Program-made: the position numbers and the translations under genes
The notes under the pieces: generated by a model
Databases searched by the model: none
What the model saw: the letters and a program-made list of their open reading frames with translations, nothing else
What the model was told of the DNA's origin: nothing
Shown here: positions 53,397 through 57,954 of the stretch, piece after piece
Position numbering within the stretch: the stretch's first letter is position 1
How the letters are laid out: every line of letters begins with the position of its first letter
NCBI GenBank assembly: GCA_964547135.1
Contig: CAZJMK010000016.1
Location: 1-57,954, forward strand
Length of the DNA stretch: 57,954 bases
Source of the DNA: JAJXSS01 sp964547135
GTDB taxonomy: Bacteria > Planctomycetota > Phycisphaerae > Phycisphaerales > Phycisphaeraceae
Reading direction: 5' to 3'

Positions 53397-53840
53397 ATGC
53401 TCAACCCCCAAACCCTCATCGATGCCGCACTCCAGCAAGCTCAACTGAGCCTACAACAAGGCGGGCTGCCCATCGGTTCCGTGCTCGCCGACGAGCAGGG
53501 CAACATCATCGCCCGTGGTCACAACCTGCGTGTGCAAACCGGTGACCCGACCGCCCATGCCGAGGTTGTCTGTTTGCGCAACGCCGGTCGTCGCCGTGAT
53601 TGGCCCTCACTCACACTTGTATCAACCCTGTCTCCCTGCATCATGTGTACCGGCACCAGCCTGCTTTACCGCATTCCGCGCATCATCATCGGCGAAAACC
53701 AGAACTTCATGGGTGCTGAAGCCCTCTTCCGTCAGCATGGTGTGCAACTGACCGTATTGCAAGACCCGCGCTGCATCGCCCTGATGCGCGATTTCATCGC
53801 AAACCGACCCGACCTTTGGCACGAGGACATTGGTTTATGA
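53397..53840 (+). CDS. Cytosine deaminase, yeast FCY1-like
   Basis: A 147-residue zinc deaminase. The zinc and proton-shuttle motifs are AHAEVV (H54, E56) and SPCIMCTG (C81, C84). Beyond these general motifs it closely follows yeast cytosine deaminase: GGLPIGSVLAD, RGHNLR, LRNAGR, TLSPCIMCTG, YRIPRIIIGENQNF, and the ending FIANRPDLWHEDIG. It would deaminate cytosine to uracil; the match to guanine deaminase or TadA is poorer. Start at 53397 preceded by GAGGC. Its stop overlaps the next gene (ATGA), so they are translationally coupled. Confidence 0.85.
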   Translation: MLNPQTLIDAALQQAQLSLQQGGLPIGSVLADEQGNIIARGHNLRVQTGDPTAHAEVVCLRNAGRRRDWPSLTLVSTLSPCIMCTGTSLLYRIPRIIIGENQNFMGAEALFRQHGVQLTVLQDPRCIALMRDFIANRPDLWHEDIGL

Positions 53841-54646
53841 GTGACGATTGTGTAGCTGACTTGCCCGACCCGCTGACATCCGTTACCACCCAGCCACGCC
53901 GTATTCTGCTCACCGGTTCCGCCGGGGCCATAGGTCGCTTCGTCGGGCCGCAGCTTCGCCGCCGGGGCCACTTTGTGCGTGGTTACGATATTGCCTCGCC
54001 GCCTGCAAACAGTTGTGATGAAAACCATCAGGGTGACTTGCTCAACCCTTCATCATTGCGTGCCGCCCTGACCGGCATCGACACACTCATTCACCTGGCA
54101 GCCACCAGTGACGAAGCCGACTTTCTGACCAAACTCGTCCCCAACAACATCGTCGGCCCCTATCACTTGCTGCAAGCAGCGCTGGAATGCAACGTGTCGC
54201 GCTGGGTACTGGCCAGTTCCGTGCAGGTCGCAGGCGGCCTGCACCGTCACAGCCAACCACTCGCCATCTCCGACGGCACCGCCCCCCGCAACTACTACGG
54301 CTGCACCAAAATCATGCTCGAAGCCATGGGCATGATGCACGCCGTGGTCCACCAGCGCACCGTCATCAATGCCCGCCTCGGTTGGTTCTTTCGCAATCGC
54401 CATGAGGAAACATATGCCGCCCGCAATCATCCCGCAAAACCCATCAATGTGTACATCAGTCACGATGACATGGCCCGTTTCATGATCGCCGCCGTCGAAG
54501 CCGACCTGCCCCCGTCCACCTGTGCCACGCTCTGGTGCATGAGCCGGCAAACACCCCCCGGCGGCTACGACCTTTCCACCGCCGCCCAACTCATTCACTA
54601 CCACCCCCGTGACCTTTACCCCCAAGGCCTGCACTACCCCGAGTAA
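53837..54646 (+). CDS. NAD-dependent epimerase/dehydratase family protein, uronate-dehydrogenase-like
   Basis: A 269-residue extended-type SDR. The NAD loop is ILLTGSAGAIGRFVGPQLRRRGHFVRGYDI, the catalytic Ser is in LASSVQVAGG and the YxxxK is NYYGCTKIMLEAMG. A short fold without a C-terminal extension, and the RILLTG...RGYDI start, resemble uronate dehydrogenase more than UDP-sugar epimerases, but the substrate is inference. The ATG at 53837 overlaps the deaminase stop by four bases. Confidence 0.8.
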   Translation: MSDDCVADLPDPLTSVTTQPRRILLTGSAGAIGRFVGPQLRRRGHFVRGYDIASPPANSCDENHQGDLLNPSSLRAALTGIDTLIHLAATSDEADFLTKLVPNNIVGPYHLLQAALECNVSRWVLASSVQVAGGLHRHSQPLAISDGTAPRNYYGCTKIMLEAMGMMHAVVHQRTVINARLGWFFRNRHEETYAARNHPAKPINVYISHDDMARFMIAAVEADLPPSTCATLWCMSRQTPPGGYDLSTAAQLIHYHPRDLYPQGLHYPE

Positions 54647-54711
54647 TCCGCCAACGGCACAACCCCCGCGAGTGGCAACCCACGGTGATGCTGATTGAAT
54701 CAACGATCATT

Positions 54712-55896
54712 TCAAGCCCCGGCCAGTACCTTCGCCGCAGCCGTCAGCCCCGTGCCGGGTGCGACCTTATACCCATTGGCGATCAATTCCGCTTCGATGC
54801 CGCACAGGCAAGCCAGCGTATCACCCGCATCAACATAGCCCATGTGACTGATACGGAACACCTTGCCTTCCCATTCACCGCCGCGACCACTTTGTCCGCC
54901 GGCAATGTGCAGGCCGTGCTTATCTCGCACCGCTGCCCTGAACTTTTTGTCATCAATCCCTTCGGGGTAGTACGCACCGCTGACCGAATCGCTGGGTGAT
55001 TGGCTGACCAGTTTCAACCCCATGGCTGTGAAAGCCGCACGACTCGCCGCCGCTAGCTTGGCCGTACGCGCCCAAATCTTTTCAAGCCCCTGTGCCTCCA
55101 TCATTTTCAAAGCCGCCAACTGTCCGCGCATCAGCGTGAGTGGGGGGGTGAAGGGTACATCATTGTCCTTGGCGCTCTTGAGCCAGCGGCGTAAATCCAA
55201 ATTGTAATACCCACTGGCTTTGCCTTCGCTCAACCGTTTGGCCGCTCGCTCGCCCACCGCCACGTAACCCAATCCGGGCGGCAGCATCATCGCCTTTTGC
55301 GAACCGGTGACAATGCAGTCCACGCCCCAGGCATCCATTTCCACCGGCAGCGCCCCGACAGCCGTGATTCCATCCGCCACCAAAAGCGCATCGGTCTTGC
55401 TCACCACACTGGCAATCGCCTTTAGGTCGCAGGCCGAGGCCGTTGATGTTTCCGAATGCACTACTACCACCACACTCACGCCCGGGTTGTCCTTCAAGGC
55501 TTGTTCCACCTGTGCAGCCGTCACCGCCTGACCCCAGGGCACATTGATTTTGATGTTGGTCAGCCCCATGGCCTTGCTGTAGTTGTCGTAAATATCCTGC
55601 CAGCGTTCCCCGAACTTGCCGCCCGAAATGCTGATGACCTTGCTGCCGGGCGTCGCCAGCGAAATCTGCGCCGCTTCAAAAGCAGTGGTCCCCGAACCGG
55701 CAATCGAAACCACCGGGGCCTTGGTACGAAACACCGCTGCCAATTTCTGACTCATCTCGGCGTAAATCGCCTGAAACTGTTTGGTGCGATGGTGAATGAT
55801 GGGCTGCGCCATCTCCAAAAGCACCTGCGGCGGCACATCCACCGGCCCGGGGGTCAAAACACGCTGCTTGAAAAACAACGGGGTCGTATCAGCCAT
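54712..55896 (-). CDS. Class V aminotransferase (alanine/serine-glyoxylate type)
   Basis: PLP enzyme of 394 residues. VLTPGPVDVPPQVLLEMAQPIIHHRTKQF is the standard opening of the serine-pyruvate/alanine-glyoxylate aminotransferase group, SGTTAFEAA binds the cofactor phosphate, ADGITAVGALPVEMDAWGVD holds the Asp, and the PLP-binding Lys is in TGSQKAMMLPPGLG. With glycolate oxidase at the start of the window it could turn glyoxylate into glycine; this is inference, since phosphoserine-like roles also occur in the family. Start at 55896 (MADTTPLFF); an ATG 33 bases upstream is possible. Confidence 0.88.
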   Translation of the reverse strand: MADTTPLFFKQRVLTPGPVDVPPQVLLEMAQPIIHHRTKQFQAIYAEMSQKLAAVFRTKAPVVSIAGSGTTAFEAAQISLATPGSKVISISGGKFGERWQDIYDNYSKAMGLTNIKINVPWGQAVTAAQVEQALKDNPGVSVVVVVHSETSTASACDLKAIASVVSKTDALLVADGITAVGALPVEMDAWGVDCIVTGSQKAMMLPPGLGYVAVGERAAKRLSEGKASGYYNLDLRRWLKSAKDNDVPFTPPLTLMRGQLAALKMMEAQGLEKIWARTAKLAAASRAAFTAMGLKLVSQSPSDSVSGAYYPEGIDDKKFRAAVRDKHGLHIAGGQSGRGGEWEGKVFRISHMGYVDAGDTLACLCGIEAELIANGYKVAPGTGLTAAAKVLAGA

Positions 55897-55943
55897 GGCT
55901 CGCTCACTTTCTCCGCTTGAAACGTTCATTCACTCATTTGTCG

Positions 55944-55995
55944 CCCAGGGCTTTAGCCCCGGTTTCGTCCGACGCGACAAGTCGCGTCGCTAACC
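55944..55995. repeat. Family K half element (copy 8) joined to family C hairpin (copy 9)
   Basis: CCCAGGGCTTTAGCCCCGG at 55946-55964 is the left K arm. It abuts GACGCGAC-AA-GTCGCGTC then GCTAAC (55971-55993), a C element on the minus strand with an 8 bp perfect stem. Confidence 0.75.
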
Positions 55996-56016
55996 AAATC
56001 CAATATCATTGACCAT

Positions 56017-56571
56017 TCAAACCCGCGACAAATACTCGCCGGTTTCCGTGCTCACACGGATCACTTCGCCCGGTTTGATAAAGTCCGGCACACGCACCAC
56101 CAGCCCCGTCTCCATCTTCGCTTCCTTGCCAACGTTCGTCGCCGTCGCCCCTTTGATCCCCGGCGGCGTGTCCACCACCTGCAAGTCCACCACCTTGGGC
56201 AGTTCAATCGAAATCACCTTGCCCTCCGCAATCAAAGCCGTGACCTGCGTGTTGGGTTTGACATACCCGATCAGGTCGCCCAGCAAATCCAACGGCACAG
56301 CCGTCTGATCGTAATTTTCGCTGTCCATGAATACGTGGCCGGAGTTGTCGGTGTAAAGGTATTCCATCTGCCGACGGTCCAGCATCACGATTTCAACATC
56401 ATCATTGCTGCGAATGCGCTTGTCGAGTATTTCCCCCGACGGAACCACCTTGAGCTTCAATTGCACCATGGCCCGCAGATTGCCGGGGGTGACGTGCTGG
56501 TACTCTTTGATGACGTAGAGCTTGTTGTCGAAGGTGACAGCCATGCCCGGCCGAATTTCGGTCGCTTTCAC
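56017..56571 (-). CDS. efp: Translation elongation factor P
   Basis: Relieves ribosome stalling at consecutive prolines. The 184-residue protein has three barrel domains: the KOW-like N-terminus (ATEIRPGMAVTFDNKLYVIKEYQHV), the central OB domain (MEYLYTDNSGHVFMDSENYDQ) and the C-terminal signature ATATNVGKEAKMETGLVVRVPDFIKPGEVIRVSTETGEYLSR. The tip of the loop that reaches the peptidyl centre reads TPGNLRA, so Asn31 stands where other EF-Ps carry a modified Lys or Arg. The start is a GTG at 56571 with GAGGAG eight bases upstream. Confidence 0.96.
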   Translation of the reverse strand: MKATEIRPGMAVTFDNKLYVIKEYQHVTPGNLRAMVQLKLKVVPSGEILDKRIRSNDDVEIVMLDRRQMEYLYTDNSGHVFMDSENYDQTAVPLDLLGDLIGYVKPNTQVTALIAEGKVISIELPKVVDLQVVDTPPGIKGATATNVGKEAKMETGLVVRVPDFIKPGEVIRVSTETGEYLSRV

Positions 56572-56719
56572 AGAAAAGACTCCTCAAACAAAAAAACGGG
56601 TTGCCGCCTGCCGATGGGTCACACCCTCCAGCCGCGAGCCGAGCATTGTAACAACACCCTCATCCTTATGAAAGGAGCCATTTCGTGAAATGAATCACCG
56701 AAATGTCAATCACCCCTCA

Positions 56720-57727
56720 TCACGGTTCCAGCAGCACTTTCACCACATCCTTGCGTGCAGCCGTGCGCAGGGCTTCGACCCCGTCGGCCAGTTTCATCCG
56801 CCGACTGATCAGGCTGATCACGTCCACCTTGCCGGTGGCCAGAGCGTTGAGCGCCTCAGGGAACGGGCCGCAGCGGCTGCCGATGAGTTGAATTTCATGA
56901 ATCACCAGCGGCGACAAATCCATCAACGGATTATCAGGCCGATGTGCCACCGTCGTTTTCATCACGATTTTGCCGCGTGGCCGAACCATTTTCAGGGCGA
57001 CCTGCAAACCCTCCGCCCGTCCCGTGCAATCGACCACAATATCCTGATCGGCACGCAGCCCGACTTCTGACAACAAACGGTGCTTCACGCCCCATTTTTC
57101 ACACAACGCCAGCTTGGCCGAGTGCTTGCCCACCACGCGCACCGTCGCATTGAGTTGGCTCATCACCTGCGCACAGAGCAGCCCCAATCGACCATCGCCC
57201 AGCACGGTGACAAACGGGCGACCCTCAATGGTGAGTTGGCGCAAAATCTGATATGCAGCCGCCAGCGGTTCGGTGAACACCGCCTGATCGTCGTCCACCG
57301 TCGAGGGCACTTCCAGCAGGTTGTGCACCGGCAGCAAAAACCAATCCGCAAAGCATCCATCACGCCCACTGATGCCCAGCACCGTGCGCTTTCGGCAGTG
57401 TTCCCGCAGCCCGGCTTTGCACATGTCGCACTTGCCGCACACACAGTTGATCGTGCCGACGACCCGTTTGCCGACCCATTTTTGATCCGTTTTGGAGCCG
57501 ACCTTTTCGACCATGCCGACGAACTCGTGACCCAGCACGCCGGTGAAGTCCATGTAGCCTTTGCACAGTTCCAGGTCGGTGGTGCAGACGCCCATGCGCC
57601 GCGGGCGGATGATCGCCTCACCGGGGCCGGGCGTCGGTTCGGGGTGATTGGTGATGAACCTGGGCTGCTTGTCAACAACGCTGATGGCACGCACGGAGAT
57701 TGTTCCTTGCTGTGATGAACTATTCAC
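56720..57727 (-). CDS. Zinc-dependent alcohol dehydrogenase family protein (glucose dehydrogenase-like)
   Basis: Medium-chain dehydrogenase of 335 residues. The catalytic zinc ligands are in MGVCTTDLELCKG and VLGHEFVG, the structural zinc cysteines in CGKCDMCKAGLREHC (about 96-110), and the NAD(P) fold in VTVLGDGRLGLL. The general layout fits sorbitol, threonine or glucose dehydrogenase-like members; the C-terminal MDLSPLVIHEIQLIGSRCG follows the threonine/sorbitol type. The substrate is unknown. Transcribed away from the repeat-containing end of the window. Confidence 0.82.
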   Translation of the reverse strand: MNSSSQQGTISVRAISVVDKQPRFITNHPEPTPGPGEAIIRPRRMGVCTTDLELCKGYMDFTGVLGHEFVGMVEKVGSKTDQKWVGKRVVGTINCVCGKCDMCKAGLREHCRKRTVLGISGRDGCFADWFLLPVHNLLEVPSTVDDDQAVFTEPLAAAYQILRQLTIEGRPFVTVLGDGRLGLLCAQVMSQLNATVRVVGKHSAKLALCEKWGVKHRLLSEVGLRADQDIVVDCTGRAEGLQVALKMVRPRGKIVMKTTVAHRPDNPLMDLSPLVIHEIQLIGSRCGPFPEALNALATGKVDVISLISRRMKLADGVEALRTAARKDVVKVLLEP

Positions 57728-57813
57728 AATTATCGGCCGGAACAGGTCGTGGCATGAAAGCGGTAGGGGCTTTTACGAGCCGCGACCGGCAGGGAGCGGT
57801 TTCATTACCAACC

Positions 57814-57905
57814 ATGGATAACGGATGATGGATAATGGATGATGTATAAACCAAGAAGCGGTTGCGGTACGCCTTCTCTGAACATTATCCATTATCTTTT
57901 ATCAG
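57814..57905. repeat. Family E element, copy 5
   Basis: ATGGATAACGGATGATGGAT plus AATGGATGATG on the left; AACATTATCCATTATC on the right. The spacer differs from other copies except for GTATAAACC at its start. Beyond it, 57906-57954 holds GTGTCCGGTTACAAG and a nearby second GGTTAC, which might be the edge of another element cut by the window end. Confidence 0.78.
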
Positions 57906-57954
57906 TAGTGTCCGGTTACAAGTCGAACAGGGACAATTGGTTACGATCACCCTC

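Noticed and set aside
57906..57954. A possible insertion sequence end (GTGTCCGGTTAC) at the window edge.
   Set aside because: Only one edge is visible, with no partner repeat or transposase in the window.

Overview
This window is a continuous piece of bacterial chromosome made almost entirely of housekeeping and envelope genes, about 43 protein genes and one tRNA, with no prophage, transposase or CRISPR array. The gene set points to a Gram-negative-type planctomycete, most likely of the class Phycisphaerae. The reasons are a KDO (LPS-type) synthesis gene, a Gld-type ABC exporter with a DUF4340 partner, several lipoproteins and M16/OmpH-like envelope proteins, housekeeping genes split off from their usual operons (atpC and rpsR stand alone), and a mix of leaderless and Shine-Dalgarno starts. 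The taxonomic call is inference from gene content only.

Layout. 1-3.2 kb: tRNA-Asn, a starch/glycogen-synthase-like glycosyltransferase, and ilvN. 3.4-5.2 kb: radA and crcB. 5.4-10.3 kb: the three-subunit glycolate oxidase glcD-glcE-glcF followed by an ElbB-type glyoxalase. 10.5-11.9 kb: purF. 12.0-18.3 kb (minus): a four-gene Gld-like ABC transporter operon. 18.6-21.9 kb: rpsR, a clear Rho-independent terminator, then uvrA. 21.9-27.6 kb: DUF2237, atpC, the PBP2-rodA elongasome pair, and rsmG. 27.8-33.9 kb: a GT-C membrane glycosyltransferase, class I fumarase, a Gfo/Idh/MocA dehydrogenase and an unknown protein with a nuclease-like motif. 34.0-43.9 kb: M16 peptidase lipoprotein, beta-CASP nuclease, mnmG, zwf, pgl and a YycJ-like metallo-hydrolase. 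44.1-49.0 kb: OmpH/Skp-like lipoprotein, an EF-G paralogue, UDP-glucuronate decarboxylase and an unknown. 49.4-57.7 kb: a glutamine-rich membrane protein, kdsA, an alpha/beta hydrolase, a yeast-type cytosine deaminase overlapping an NAD epimerase, a class V aminotransferase, efp and a zinc alcohol dehydrogenase.

Themes. GlcDEF, ElbB and the class V aminotransferase together could take glyoxal or glycolate to glyoxylate and glycine. PBP2/RodA, KdsA, UDP-xylose synthase, the GnnA-like dehydrogenase, the OmpH-like lipoprotein and the GT-C enzyme are envelope functions. RadA, UvrA, the beta-CASP protein and the YycJ-like protein handle nucleic acids.

The most unusual property is in the gaps. Nearly every intergenic space of 80 bases or more holds one or more short interspersed repeats, and I could sort these by eye into about ten families (A to K below), many shaped as hairpins. 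A: AT-rich boxes built from TTTCGAA/TTTCGGA. B/C: tandem AGTGGYCRAGTGGCC motifs joined to a REP-like TTAGCG plus hairpin. D: conserved arms around a variable hairpin. E: about 95-base inverted elements made of ATGGATAA-type octamers. F: GC hairpins around GCCGCCCTCGGCGG. G: CACAGAG tracts. H: perfect 13-14 bp hairpins followed by CGTGGC. I: CCCTCTCCC palindromes. J: an exact 27-base duplicate resembling C. K: GGGCTTTAGCCC / GCCCTGAAGGGC double hairpins. In C, D and H the stems differ between copies while pairing is kept. This dense repeat population, mobilised or maintained by something outside the window, is the best candidate here for an undescribed system.
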